Source: Zantedeschia hybrid cultivar (Eukaryota > Streptophyta > Magnoliopsida > Alismatales > Araceae). Taken from it: DNA of 64,000 nt. How positions within the stretch are numbered: position 1 is the stretch's first letter; each line of letters starts with the position of its first letter. Positions 31,959-43,908 of the stretch are shown piece after piece. The notes beneath the pieces are model-generated. The model did no database searches and was not told where the DNA came from. It worked only from the letters and a program-made list of their open reading frames with translations. Where the stretch lies: contig JARZZO010000003.1 in the NCBI GenBank assembly GCA_030544215.1, positions 19,167,879-19,231,878 on the forward strand, written 5' to 3'. Position numbers and translations under genes: made by a program.

Positions 31959-34211
31959 ATGTCCTCTGCGTCTGTCTCCACCCACCGCCGCTACGCCTCC
32001 CTCCTCCGCCAGCTCCCCTCCGAGGCCTCCGTCCCCGACCGGACCTACCTGAAGAAGCTGCACTGCCTCCTCCTCAAGACCCTCCCCTCCCGCTCCGATC
32101 CCTTCCTCTCCAACACTCTCGTCACCCTCTACGCGAAGAGCGGCCTTCTGCGCCATGCCCGCCGGGTGTTCGACGGAATTCCCCACCCAAACCCCTTCTC
32201 ATGGAACGCCATGCTCTCCGCCTACTCCAGGTCAAGGAGCGTCCCCGAGATGGAAGAGGTCTTCTCCCGCATGCCCTCCCCCGACGGCGTCTCATGGAAC
32301 GCCCTCATCTCTGGCTATGCTGGGTCCCATGAGAGCGGACGCGCAGTGGACGCTTACAAGCTCATGCTGAGGGAAGGGTGCGTACTGCCTAATCGTATAA
32401 CCTTCTCGACGATGCTGATTCTATCATCCACGTGGTCATCTATCAATCTGGGCTGCCAGATTCATGGACAGATAGTGAGGTTCGGGTTCGAACGGTATAC
32501 ATTTGTGGGTAGCCCTCTGGTGGACATGTACACAAGGGCTGGACTAATCGGTGACGCTAGACAGGTTTTTAATGAGATGTCGGAGAAGAGTGTGGTCATG
32601 TACAATACCATGATCACCGGGCTCCTGCGTTGTGGCATGGTGGATGATGCAAAAGTCTTGTTTCGGGGGATGCCTGTAAGAGATTCCATTTCGTGGACCA
32701 CTTTAATTACAGGTCTCACGCAGAATGGGCTGGAGGAAGAAGCCATTGATTTATTCAGGGAGATGAGATTTCAGGGTGTGGCAATCGATCAATATACTTT
32801 TGGTAGTGTTCTAACTGCTTGCGGTGGCCTTTCAGCACTGGAACATGGGAAGCAGATTCATGCTTATATAATTAGGACACATTACCAGGACAATGTTTTT
32901 GTCGGTAGTGCTCTTGTTGATATGTTTGCAAAGTGTAAAAGTGTAAGGTACTCGGAAACTGTTTTTGCACAAATGGCATTTAAAAATGTTGTGTCATGGA
33001 CTGCGATGCTGGTTGGTTATGGTCAGAATGGCTTCAGTGAAGAGGCAGTTAAGATTTTTTGTGAGATGCAGAGGCATGGGGTCGAACCAGACGATTTTAC
33101 GCTTGGGAGTGTCATAAGCTCTTGCGCAAATCTTGCGAGCTTGGAAGAGGGTGCACAATTTCATTGCCAGGCATTGGTATCTGGTTTGATTTCATTTATT
33201 ACTGTGTCAAATGCAATAATTACACTGTATGGCAAGTGTGGAAGCATTGGAGATTCACATCGATTGTTTGATGAGATGGGAATCAGGGATCAGGTCTCGT
33301 GGACGGCCCTGGTATCAGGTTATGCTCAGTTTGGGAAGGCTAAAGAGACACTACAATTGTTTGAAAAAATGTTGGCTGAGGGTTTAAAGCCAGATGGAGT
33401 CACATTTATTGGTGTTCTTTCAGCCTGTAGCAGAGGAGGATTAGTTGAAAAAGGGTATGAATTCTTCAATTCAATGCCAATGTATGGAATTGCTCCAATA
33501 GCTGATCACTATACTTGTATGATTGATCTGCTTAGTCGAGCAGGAAGGTTAAAAGAAGCCGAACATTTTATAAAGCAGATGCCATGTCGCCCTGATGCCA
33601 TTGGGTGGGCGACATTGTTAAGCTCATGCAGGATCCATGGCGACATGGAAATTGGTAGATGGGCAGCAGAGTCACTTCTGGAATTGGAACCACAAAATCC
33701 TGCAAGCTATGTGTTGCTAGCAAATATGTATGCTGCTAGAGGAAAATGGGATGAAGTAGCTGAGATGAGAAGGGGGATGAGAGTCCAGAGAGTGAAGAAG
33801 GATCCTGGTTGTAGTTGGATCAAGTATAAGAATAAGGTGCATATTTTCTCTGCCGATGACCAATCTAGCCCTTATTCTGATCAGATATATTCTAAGCTAG
33901 AGTGGTTATACCACAAAATTGTGGAGGAAGGGTACAACCCTGATACAGATTCTGTTTTACATGATGTAGTGGAGTCTGAGAAGCTACGTATGCTGAGCCA
34001 TCATAGTGAGAAGCTTGCAATTGCTTTTGGATTGCTTTTTATACCTCATGGTTTGCCCATACGAGTGGTTAAGAATCTGCGGGTCTGTGTCGATTGCCAC
34101 AATGCCACTAAGTACATATCTAAGATAGTTAATCGGGAAATTCTTGTGAGAGATGCAGTTAGGTTCCACTTGTTTAAGGATGGAGCATGTTCCTGTGGAG
34201 ATTTTTGGTGA
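31959..34211 (+). CDS. PPR protein with E and DYW domains (At1g68930 type)
   Basis: The intronless frame encodes 750 residues, close to the 743 of the Arabidopsis PPR-DYW protein At1g68930, which I recognise as its likely counterpart. PLS-type pentatricopeptide repeats run from about residue 30 to 555, with motifs such as NPFSWNAMLSAY, VVSWTAMLVGYGQNG and QVSWTALVSGYAQFG. An E region follows (PGCSWIKYKNKVHIF near residue 615), then a DYW domain from about 655. The cytidine-deaminase-like zinc and catalytic residues are present: HSE at 682-684, CVDCH at 710-714 and the terminal CSCGDFW. The ending GDFW instead of GDYW is also found in the Arabidopsis protein. Such proteins bind organelle RNA and commonly specify C-to-U editing; the target is unknown. 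The start is the first ATG of the GC-rich frame. Its N-terminus is short, so targeting to plastid or mitochondrion is expected but not proven. Confidence 0.96.
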   Translation: MSSASVSTHRRYASLLRQLPSEASVPDRTYLKKLHCLLLKTLPSRSDPFLSNTLVTLYAKSGLLRHARRVFDGIPHPNPFSWNAMLSAYSRSRSVPEMEEVFSRMPSPDGVSWNALISGYAGSHESGRAVDAYKLMLREGCVLPNRITFSTMLILSSTWSSINLGCQIHGQIVRFGFERYTFVGSPLVDMYTRAGLIGDARQVFNEMSEKSVVMYNTMITGLLRCGMVDDAKVLFRGMPVRDSISWTTLITGLTQNGLEEEAIDLFREMRFQGVAIDQYTFGSVLTACGGLSALEHGKQIHAYIIRTHYQDNVFVGSALVDMFAKCKSVRYSETVFAQMAFKNVVSWTAMLVGYGQNGFSEEAVKIFCEMQRHGVEPDDFTLGSVISSCANLASLEEGAQFHCQALVSGLISFITVSNAIITLYGKCGSIGDSHRLFDEMGIRDQVSWTALVSGYAQFGKAKETLQLFEKMLAEGLKPDGVTFIGVLSACSRGGLVEKGYEFFNSMPMYGIAPIADHYTCMIDLLSRAGRLKEAEHFIKQMPCRPDAIGWATLLSSCRIHGDMEIGRWAAESLLELEPQNPASYVLLANMYAARGKWDEVAEMRRGMRVQRVKKDPGCSWIKYKNKVHIFSADDQSSPYSDQIYSKLEWLYHKIVEEGYNPDTDSVLHDVVESEKLRMLSHHSEKLAIAFGLLFIPHGLPIRVVKNLRVCVDCHNATKYISKIVNREILVRDAVRFHLFKDGACSCGDFW

Positions 34212-37200
34212 CAGGTTTTCCTACTTTGACAGCTACTTTTGTTGAATTTGTGATTTACCTTGGAAGCTCTATGTTCATGCAGTGGCTCTGTGGTCCAATA
34301 TCAAATGGATAACTGACAGAACCTAAAACTTGTGTGGGAACGTATGACTCCTTAAGCATTAAGATTCTACCCTTAGGTAACCGACTTAGTGTCGGTAGGT
34401 AACTTTGATCCATATTGGAGAAGGCAAAGTAATGAAAGGTAATTGAAGCATTTACAAAATGTTGAATGTATTTACAGAATGTTGAATTTTCTTAAGGAAT
34501 TCAGGAATATTGCAGGGAGATTGCCTCCCTCTATAAAGTCAGTCCTGTAGTTGTAATGTACTGCTTGGACTTGTGAACTGTGCAGGTTTGGAGTCCCTGC
34601 TTCAGATGCATTAGAAATCATCTTTTGTTCTGAAGAGTGGGTAAAATGTTTGATGCAAGATTTTGTGAATTATTCCTATGTTAAACCAGCTTATAGGATT
34701 TTAACGCCTATGCATATTGTTAGTTTGTTTGGTTTTAAGTGTTGGACTCAATAGGCCCTCATTGTTGATAAGAAATATTTTTGTTATGTTTGCTACAGTC
34801 TTTGACGAAGCTTTCAGCTGCAAATCCTCAGAAGGAGATTGACATGGAAGGGCTTCTTTAATAGGTAGATAACATCGATCATCTTTGTGTGTGTGTGTGT
34901 CCATGTGATGGCATGATGCATCATGAAAACAAAATTGAGAACAAATCAACAAAAATGAAGATGGGCCCTATATTTCTAGTTTTCATAAATTTATAATGTC
35001 AATGACCTCTCCTGTTATCATTCAGAAATCCATGTATATGAGAAATCCTATCCTTGATGTCTATCATTCCTTTCATACAAGTAGAATTACGATACTGTCA
35101 CAGTTTCCTTCTGGTTACTTCTCAAAGTTTATTTCCTTCTTGTAATTTGTCAAGAAGATTGAGCCTGAATGGCATGCATGATAGTGCAAAATATCTGAAG
35201 ATTTTCCTTTTCCTCTTTTTTTGTGTGGGGGGTGGGGGGGGGAGGCGCAGGGGATGAAGGGAGGATTTAGTTTCTCAACAAATATGTAGTGCAAATGGGC
35301 AATAATCTGTGATGAGATATGCATATGTATTTGAAATAACAAGGGCAACTTGCATACACTGGTCTATTTGTGGAATGTTGTACTCCCATGAGCATCCGAT
35401 CTATGTAACACTGTCACTGCCTGCTGTCTTTGACACACTAAATAATATGGTTTTCTTATGATATTATAGTGCACGAATTTGGTTCACTTTTCTTGATATA
35501 AGTTGCTCATCTGATATACCTTTCATGCAATGCCAGGATGTTTGCATACATTGCATTTGCTTTTAATCATTTTTGCTTAACTGAATTTTTCTTCTTCAGC
35601 TTTTCAGAAGTTGCCTGTTGTCCTGGACAATGAGCTTAAGTGTCATTCAGAGTTGCGTAGAATTTGGTGCTAATGTGCCCATTAGCATCCAAAAGTGAGA
35701 GCTCTTCGTAAAGTCGTGGTTGTTTCTCTCTGCAAAATTTGCTTGGCAAAGTCAAAATATGTTTACATTGAATTTCCTTTTGCCAGGATTTGCAGGTTTG
35801 CCATCACGAGCCATGGTTGGGTCTTGATGTTTTCTTGGATATCAAGGATAACCATTGCTAGTTCTGGATAAAGCTTGGGAGGGCAGGACGCTCGTGACCA
35901 TCCCCTCACCGTTTCCGCCCCTCTTGGTTTCAAGATAACTGCGACATCCTGAAGTGAGGGTTGTGGTCAATTGAGCCACGGGACACAGGTAATTGAGTTT
36001 TGATTTTTGCACCTAATGCCTATATTTCTGCCCACTCTTCACCTCCTGCTTGTCCAATTGAAGTACAGAACCCCAACTATTCATACCTTTGTGTGCTAGG
36101 AGAGGAACGAGTACCTACCTTTATTTTTGGTGGCATCTTCAAATGTGGAACTGAATCTGTGGCTTTCATTTGTATGTCAACAGACCGGAGCCCTGCCGAG
36201 GATTGCATGTATTATAGAACTTCAAACTCAGTCCTGAAAATTAATTTTTGCTATAATATAAATGAAAGATTGTACATGGAGCCAAGATTGGCCCTCTGAT
36301 TCTGGCAATGATTACACAAAGTGCAACGAGGCTTCTATGTCAAGAAGATGGTCGGAATGCACATCTGAATTGGAAAAGTATCTTGGGATTGTATTCATTC
36401 TTCATAAACGTGGAATCTAACGTTGTGGTACCTTTCATAATGTGTGGAAATAAGCATTGATACATGAGTAACAATACTTGATCTCAGGTTATTCTCCATC
36501 CAAAAAGCCGGCAGATGGATGTACGTGATTCACTCGCAAGCCTTAAAATCCATTGCCTTTGTGCGCTTCTGAATCAGTTAGAGTTAAATCTGAATGCTGA
36601 TGATGATTGGAGGATAGGCAAATATGGGGATATCTCCTTTGCCAGTGCTCATATGAATTGCTCCAGCATCCTAAGAATTGCACCAGTCTCATGCAGGGGT
36701 ATCTTTGTCAATTCATAGCGTGCCCAAAACATGTCAAGTTTGAAAAACGTATGTACCAGATTCATCCATGTCATTTGGATAAAAAGAGTAGAGAACATTT
36801 CTCATCTTCGTAGGGTTTCTCTAACCAAAATCATTTATTTACCTCTCTTGTTTAGGCAACAATTTGTCATCTACAGTTATGATAATATGGTACGGCCCAA
36901 CAAATACCTTTTTTTGATGATTTTAGAAGGGAAACCTTTCTTGTATCACTTGTACTAAAGTGCCAACTGAAATCTCAAATTGGATTCCCTAAAGTGTGAT
37001 CATCTCCTAGACCAAACTTGTTATAAGATTGACCCAACACTTCCTATCGTTAGAGCATATACTAGAAATCAAAGGACAATAGGAAATTAATATATGAGGA
37101 AATTAATATATGAGTACTACTTGCTATCCACGTTGCAGCAAGTCAGAAGGCATGCATGTGCAATTTTTTTGTCAACAACGGTCTGATTAAAGTTCGAATG
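34212..37200 (+). other. 3' flank of the PPR gene, possible long or spliced 3' UTR
   Basis: No protein-coding gene is visible. Exon-like, less AT-rich islands occur near 35600-35700 and 35790-35990, the latter between a CAG and a GGTAATTGAG, which would suit a spliced 3' UTR. Other points are a short GT repeat near 34885 and a T-run into G-run tract at 35211-35244. Frames of up to 99 codons (36000-36299) lack supporting features. Confidence 0.3.
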
Positions 37201-37809
37201 ATATGATTTTTTATTATGTGCCAATTTGAGTCTTCTGATCTTAAAAATTAGACGACTACGTCTGTTGCGTTCTCCGTCAGATCTTAATGCACAGGCATTG
37301 CGAGTCCGCAGTCCGGACGGAGGGACCAGGGAAGACTTTCCTTTTTCTTTTCTTTTTTTCCTTTCAGCCAGCTTGCGGGCTCAGCCCAATCCAATTTCAT
37401 ACAGTTGGACTAGCCCAACACTATGCAAATAGGCTTGGCGCCCATCCAGCTCTGGAAAAACAGTAGGGACAATTCCCAAAATTCCCATGCAACACCTTAA
37501 ATACCTTATGCCGGTTGTTGAGCGAGACGAAGGGTTCGTTTGGTGATATACTTCAAATATATTCGGATGGAAAATATTTTTAAGAAAATATATTTATAAG
37601 AAAAATGAAAATAAAAGTCTTTATTTAGTGTTTATGAAACTATTTTTAACTCTTTTAAAAAAACAGTTGGTCTTATCTAAAAATTGAGAAAAATAAAAGT
37701 CAACAAATAAATTTTCTATTGATTAGAGTTTTATGAATTATCAAATAAGTGAGTCCGATATATTTTTTTGAAAAACTTTTCATATGACCTATTTTACATT
37801 CATTAAACA
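37201..37809. other. Intergenic DNA, nothing recognised
   Basis: A moderately GC-rich patch near 37290-37520 is followed by AT-rich sequence up to the foldback repeat. No gene, RNA or clear repeat unit is seen. Confidence 0.4.
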
Positions 37810-38275
37810 ATTTCCAGCGGTTGGATCACGTGACCAATTCGGCTAATTAGGCGAGCTGATATAGTTACCCTCATAATATTTTGATTGACAAATACAGTTT
37901 TTAATTGAAAAATATAGTTTTCGATTGACAAATATAGTTTCGATTGATAAATACAATTTTCGAGTGATAAATACAGTTACGATTGACAAATATATATTTT
38001 AATTGACAAATATAATTTTCGATTGACAAATATAGTTTTTAAAATATGTATTTGTCAATCAAAATCTATATTTGTCAATCGAAATTTGTATTTATTAATT
38101 AAAAATTATATTTATCAATTGAAATTATATTTGTCAATCGAAAATTATACTTGTCAATCGAAATATATATTTGTCAATCGAAAATGATATTTGCCAATTG
38201 AAATATTATGAGGGTGACTATGTTAACTTATCTAACTAGTCAAGTTAGTCATGTGGTCTAACCGTAGGGAGTTGT
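37810..38275. mobile_element. Foldback (hairpin) element made of short tandem repeats
   Basis: The two halves are inverted copies. Outer arms of about 60 bp (left with GCGGTTGGATCACGTGACC and then TTACCCTCATAATATTT, right the inverse) enclose a left array of about nine GATTGACAAATAYAGTTT units and a right array of about eight units in the opposite orientation, ATATTTGTCAATCG. The turning point is near 38040. The whole 460 bp could fold into one long hairpin. It lies about 350 bp upstream of the probable WIT1 leader exon. Confidence 0.75.
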
Positions 38276-38640
38276 GTGGTGTGACTGATAACCTAACAAC
38301 AAGTAGTACTCTTTACATAAAAGCAAACAGATGCAAAACATAGCTTCTTTTTTTAAGTAATACTTTCTACAAGATCTGCAACTAAATTTTTTTTATTTTT
38401 TGAAGTTCTTTTAAAGTTGATCTTACCATGTTCTACATGTTTGTATAATTCAATTTTTTTTATCAAACCACTTAAAAAATCAAATTCTAAGTAACAAAAA
38501 CCTGTTAGTCTTCATTTGAGTAGTTTTCATTATTTTTTTGAATTTATTTCTAAATTTTTAATTTTTTTTTTAGATTGTCGGATCTGAGAGCTCGGACGAC
38601 TTTTAAGCAAGTATTATTATTATTGTTTTTTTTCTTTTTC
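38276..38640 (+). promoter_or_regulatory. Presumed promoter region of the WIT1-like gene
   Basis: The AT-rich DNA between the foldback repeat and the pyrimidine-rich leader should contain the promoter. Long T-runs are present, but no TATA box can be chosen with confidence. Confidence 0.3.
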
Positions 38641-38901
38641 TTTGGCGGATGGTTGCTTCCCCATCTTCGTCTTCCTCTCCCAGGTGCAGAACAGCTGAAC
38701 AGTACGAGAACCCTTCCCTCCCCCTACTCCTTCCCTTCCTCCTCCTTTCCTCCTGTCCCTGTGCCTCCCGCACGAATGCTGTTCACGCCCCCCCAACAGT
38801 GGGTGGTTGTGATCCCGGCGCGAATCCGCTCCAGTAGGTGGGAATTCGCCGTTCCTGCTTGGGGGCAGCACCTGAAACCGGCGAAGTAACAAGCTCACCA
38901 G
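38641..38901 (+). other. Probable 5' UTR exon of the WIT1-like gene
   Basis: A GC- and pyrimidine-rich stretch with CTTCCCTCC-type runs, typical of plant leaders, ends at CTCACCAG followed by GTGCGAATT, a good splice donor (intron from 38902). The next credible acceptor before the coding start is TTTGCAG at 43362-43368. The exon is inferred from composition and splice signals only; its upstream limit is a guess. Confidence 0.4.
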
Positions 38902-39539
38902 GTGCGAATTGTTCGAGCTCGAGCTATCTGTGCGTTGGAATGCATACATTGATAGTTTTTGTCTTTGGCATTTTGTTGTTTTTTCCTCCTCTTCTTGTCG
39001 GTCTTTGGGGAATTTGGAGTTCGAAGCTGCTGGAAGAATCTCGAATGCGATGCGGATTCTAATGCTACGAAGTGTTTGCTTTTATCTCGCTTATGTTCGT
39101 GTGATGTGGAGTTGAGTATTCTGTAGATCGTCGTTTAATTCTGGGGAGTGATTCTGGAGCGTAATTTGTGGTTCCAAACAGGAGTGCCGGATCTGCCGGC
39201 ATTTGTCGTCCATGGTGTGTGCTGTTCGTCTATTAAAAATTTTCTTGAACTTGCCTCTTTCTCCCCATTATGCAGTATTGGTGATTCCATCTAATCATGA
39301 TATCAGGAAGCGATTTGCAGCATCCACCTTGCAAAAGCCTCTCCTTCTTATGTGGAATGCAAAATTCAAGATTCACCCCTACATCACTCTGCTGGGAGAG
39401 GTTGGAGTATCGCAAATTGGTTGTATGTCTTATGAAAAATGGTTGTGCTTCTGAGGGTTGATAAATTGGATCAGAATCAGCTACGTCAATTGTCAGGGAG
39501 TGGTGAGGCAATGATTCAAAAATTGAAAGACAGATATAA

Positions 39540-41550
39540 GATAGTGGAATAGGACACTCTCAATCCAGGATTAGGATTAGATCCTGATCTAACTCCCGGT
39601 TCTGGGAACCTTCAATGTGGTGTTAAATGCTAAGTATTCCTATGGCGAGTGAAATATGCAAAGGAAGTTGACTGCTCTTTCATTTTTTGACAACATATCC
39701 TCTAGGTTGTTCATAATGAAGAAGGATTATGTTAGATCTTCCTCAAGAGTGAAAGGTCTAGCATCATGGTAGATCATGCTATCTTGGCAGAGAGTCAGTC
39801 ACATCTTCTAAAAGGTAAGAATTACATCAAGGAAAAGCAAAACATATTAACAATAAAAAGATGATCAAAGTAACTTAGACTACCCGGGCCTCACTCACCA
39901 AGGCCATCTATCTCGAGTTCCACAGCAACCTCGTGGTCTGTGCTGGGTCTACAGGCACAAACGAGCTTAGCAACATGGTCCATGGAGCCTTGTGGGTCAG
40001 ATCGTATTTGTTCATTGTCCATACCATCCGCAAATATGACTTCTTCAATCTTCTATATTGTAGTTATCTTGCCCAATAAGGTGCATGCTGCCCTTGTGCT
40101 TAATAGTGGGTTGGAGGAAAATTTTATTTCACAGATAATTGTTGATTTACTCTCTAAGACCCGAGAAATTATACTAGATGGTGATTGAGCATTTATGGAA
40201 TTCTCTAGGTCCTTCAAAGGAGTTTCTTCCTTTGATAGGACATAGTATGCCATGATGCCATCCTTCCCAAGCTACGCTTGGCAGAGAGTGGATGGAGGAA
40301 CGACATGCTACCATGGATCACGAGCGACAGAGGTGTACCCTCCAACCACCTCACTTGAAAGGAAAGTTCATTTTTTCAATCAAGCATCCTTCAAGTGTGG
40401 CAAAGTCTCAGCTTGAGGATGAAAGCAAGATCAAGAAGTGTGAGGCTGACTCAATGGCCATCCCAGTAGATTCGGGTTATGTGGACACCACTAGTAGTGC
40501 TTCATCACCATATCCACCCTGATCCTCTGTGGGGTCTAAGTTTGATGTGACCCTTTCCACATCTATTGTAGTGGCCTCTCTGCCTCCGCCTGATCCACCT
40601 GCATAGGATCAAACTATCATAGTTGTAACCAGTCTTCATTTACTGGAGGATTCTCCATTCGAGGAGTTATTGGACCCACAGATTGAATCGATCATTACCA
40701 AGGAAGTAGACCTTGCCACCCGAGACCACACTTTCGATCTAGTTTGGTATGCTCTTGATCATCATGTAGTGCGATGTTTGGCGCATCTCGATGTTGGTGT
40801 TGGTTCGAGAATTCCAGTGCCATGTTCATTTGTCATAGCTGCTATCATGATCCTCCGACACTACAAAACTCTAAGATGAGTTTTCTTAAATCGGAGGAGA
40901 ATGATGGGAATCCAAGACCAGCGCACCATTGTGTTACATATGATGCAGTGCGGCTACCACTGTTGGAGAGTCGTTCTGGCTTTATTGTGGCTTGGAAACT
41001 GAACAAAGCTTGTTTGATGTGTAGCTTGTTGTTATAAGAGTCCGTAGATATTTTGTTCAGCTCATTTAAGGCTCGTTTAGGTCTTTTCTATTTTCAAATT
41101 TTTCCTGTGCGATTTTCACACTATTTTTTCATGTTAGGAGTATTTTGGCTCGGAGTAAAGTGTAGGTAGTTATTAGGGTTTATTTTCTCTTTTAATACTC
41201 TTGTAAGATAGATTTTTATTTTTTAATAAATATCACTACAAAATTTGAATTAATTTTTTGAGTTCCTCTCTGTGACGGAGAAGACGATCCTGCAATGGAG
41301 TCGGAAAAGCCCTGAGACGGGGTTGCGTGTGATGTCCTAGCCGTTGGTGTGACGCCGGAGGCCTCTCCCACCACCTCGTATCCCATCACATCTCTATCAT
41401 CATTTTATCTCCTCCTCCTCTATTGGCATTGCTATTTCCTCTTCTTTCTTCTCCACCTCCTCTTCTTTGCCTTCTTCTCCTCCACTCCCCCTTCTCCTGT
41501 CTCCCTCTTATTCTTGATTTTAGTAGAGATTCATCTCTAGAGCTTGGAGA
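39540..41550 (+). mobile_element. Degenerate 3' portion of a Ty3/gypsy-like element
   Basis: A frame at 39940-40188 contains AALVLNSGLEENFISQIIVDLL, which resembles the protease of a gypsy element with the catalytic Asp replaced by Asn. At 40891-40901 a purine-rich GGAGGAGAA is followed by TGATGGGAATCC, a typical polypurine-tract to LTR junction. The following 650 bp end in pyrimidine-rich DNA like an LTR. Most of pol is absent. The right limit is uncertain. Confidence 0.45.
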
Positions 41551-41805
41551 GAGAGATTCTCAAGAGATCTCAGATGTTGCAAGAGATGGCAAACCGTGCA
41601 TGAAAGTGAAACAACTATCATATATGGCCATTCAACAGTTCTTTATTAGTTGTGAATATGCTCCACTTTAGATCAGCTGAGAGCCTTGGGTTGGCATTGC
41701 AACATAAAGATTAATTGCTTTACACGTCATGTGTCCTTTGTAATCACTTGCTTCTAAGAACTACTTGTGGTAGGTGATGAGTGGATCTAAACAATAACTG
41801 GGAAT

Positions 41806-41990
41806 CAGAATCAGCTTCAGTGTCTGACTTAGTGGCTCAATTGGTTTCTGCAGAGAAAGTGCATTTTCTATAGAATCACCTTCAGGGTCTAAGTAATAGC
41901 TCAGAATCAGCTTCAGGGTCTGACTTAGTGCCTCAATTAGTTTCTGCAGAGAAAGCGCAGTTGAGTGGCTGATGGCACATTTGCTTACTT
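41806..41990 (+). repeat. Tandem duplication, period about 96 bp
   Basis: CAGAATCAGCTTCAG begins at 41806 and again at 41902. Both are followed by a GTCTGACTTAGTG and TTTCTGCAGAGAAAG block, with scattered differences. Confidence 0.7.
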
Positions 41991-43406
41991 GTTGTATTCC
42001 TTTTAGAACTTGTTGGGCGACATGCAGAGTAAAATTCTTAACACTCTATATTCCTTTATCAATTAATCACTGATGACAGAGGCCCCCAAACTATGCCTAT
42101 GGTTGAAACTTTTCACTGACAGGGTGTGAAGAAAAAGTTACATCAGTAGTGTCTCCAATTTGTGCATCATTGTCGCTATTTATGCTTAAGATACATTTTT
42201 TCTGCAACAAGTCAACATTTTATACCAGACTTGGTGGATGATAATTTGCTTTGTGGAGTTGATGAACGGCCATAATACCCCAAAACTTAGTGCTTGAGGG
42301 TACACAATGCTAAATTCCAACTTTCTTAGTCAATGCCCTTGTTTTGAGACTACAGATTTTGCCCTTATGACAAGGAATGCAACTTCAGTCCAAACACCAA
42401 AGCAATCACATTTGATGTTTTTTAACTATGATATCAATTATGATTAAAACTGCAGCATCCTCCTAATCAAATGACAGGCATGAAAAAAGGCCTTCCTTCT
42501 AGAATACTACGAATCCTGCTCAATTCATACTCAATATCATTTCTTGTTTTCGTGCTCCCCTCAACTTTCATTTAACCCGCATGAAGGGATGACTAAGTTT
42601 GGTCATTTTGTTGTTGTGGTTTCCTGGGAACATATTTTCACTGAAAGGAGTAACATAAAACATATTACAACAAGCCAACACTACCTAGATTTCATCTGAT
42701 TTATGGCAAGTTGATTATGCCAATGCTATCCAGAGATCAAAAATGACGTAATGCACTATTTCGCATCTCTATTCAGTTACTTCTGTATAGCTGCATGGAT
42801 CTTTCTTGATGGCCAATTTCAAGATTGATGCCAATTGTGCGTAGTCAAGTGTTCAGAAACGAGGATCTTAATTTTGTTTCTTCTTGCATCTTCGTGGTGG
42901 AACCGCATCTCCTCATAGTTAATTTTTTCCATCGACACTGCCTGTGGTCTATATGAGGGATGAAGATAATGTCTGCTCTAATGACACCCCAAAAAGTAAT
43001 TACAAACATATTTGAATTATTGGCAAACATCCTATGATTATGAAAGCTAAATCATAATTCATTACATCATTCCTTTTATCACTGATGCACCATGGTTCCT
43101 TTTTTCTTTTTCTTTTTCTTTTTTTTTTTGGGTGGGGGGGGGGGGGGTTCCTGGAAGTGATGCACCATTGTTGTTGATCTCATTGGTTATCAATAAGTTA
43201 GCCGAGTCTGAAGTGAAAATCTCTCATCAATTTCAAACTCAGTGTTGCTAGCCTAAACATTCAAGCTTCTTATGTTGTTTTTCTTAGAGAAATATGGATT
43301 CTCGTTTGTATTTCCTAGCATTTTGTGAATCAAGAATTCAGTTCCTGATTTTTGTGATAAATTTGCAGAATACTTGGTTTGCAAAGTACAAAAGCGAAAA
43401 AGGACC

Positions 43407-43908
43407 ATGGCTGCTGCTGATGATCATGAAAGTATTTGCTTGAATGAAAACCTCTCGGTTGATGGAGAAAGGATGAGTGAAATAGGAAACGCTAGGGAGG
43501 CCCTTACAAGGATAGAACTTGATTTGGCTTATTGTTCTGAGAAGGTACTTAACCTTGACACACTTTTGATTCATGTCGAAAGCAGATTAGCTGATTATGA
43601 AGCTTTAAAAATGGAACATGGTTCCATCTCAACTTATGCTATTGAGAAGGCTTTTGAATTTGATGCACTATCCGGGATCTTGTATTCTGAGTTAAAAGAA
43701 CTAGATCATTTCATAGCATCCCTTCGGGTGGAAATTGTCGATGCTCGTCAAAAGATACAACCAAGTGAACATTCTGAAATAACTGAAGTAGAAGAGAAGT
43801 TGCATGATGCTGAAGAATCTTTGAAGCAATTGCAAGAGCAGGTAGCTGAGATTCAGACCCAGTCAACAAAGTTTGAAAGCACCTTAGCTCTAGGAAGGAA
43901 AGAAACAT
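43407..43908 (+). CDS. WIT1: WIT1-like coding exon 1
   Basis: It begins with MAAADDHESI and encodes the acidic N-terminal region (ELDLAYCSEKVLNLDTLL, a WIT-type conserved stretch) and the first coiled coil. It ends one base into a codon before GTGAGT at 43909. The preceding exon part, 43369-43406, is untranslated. Confidence 0.88.

Larger units (their letters stand above)
38902..43368 (+). other. Presumed first intron of the WIT1-like gene
   Basis: This 4.5-kb interval joins the leader exon to the coding exon starting at 43369. It contains an exon-like but non-coding stretch near 39200-39500, a retroelement fragment (39540-41550), a roughly 96-bp duplication (41806-41990) and a T-run into G-run tract (43099-43147). 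Alternative first exons inside it are possible. Confidence 0.35.

Noticed and set aside
31839..32332. Frames of 115 and 142 codons over the PPR start region
   Set aside because: They are shadows of the GC-rich PPR coding sequence in other frames; the 750-codon frame carries the recognisable motifs.
36000..36299. 99-codon frame downstream of the PPR gene
   Set aside because: No recognisable motif, no initiation context and no sign of conservation; more likely 3' UTR or intergenic.
41349..41671. Hydrophobic frames resembling a membrane protein
   Set aside because: They come from a CT-rich pyrimidine tract in a probable LTR end.
43374..43406. Upstream in-frame ATG as the WIT1 start
   Set aside because: It lies five bases after the splice acceptor in a weak context and adds an atypical basic segment; the ATG at 43407 has a strong context and starts with the expected acidic N-terminus.
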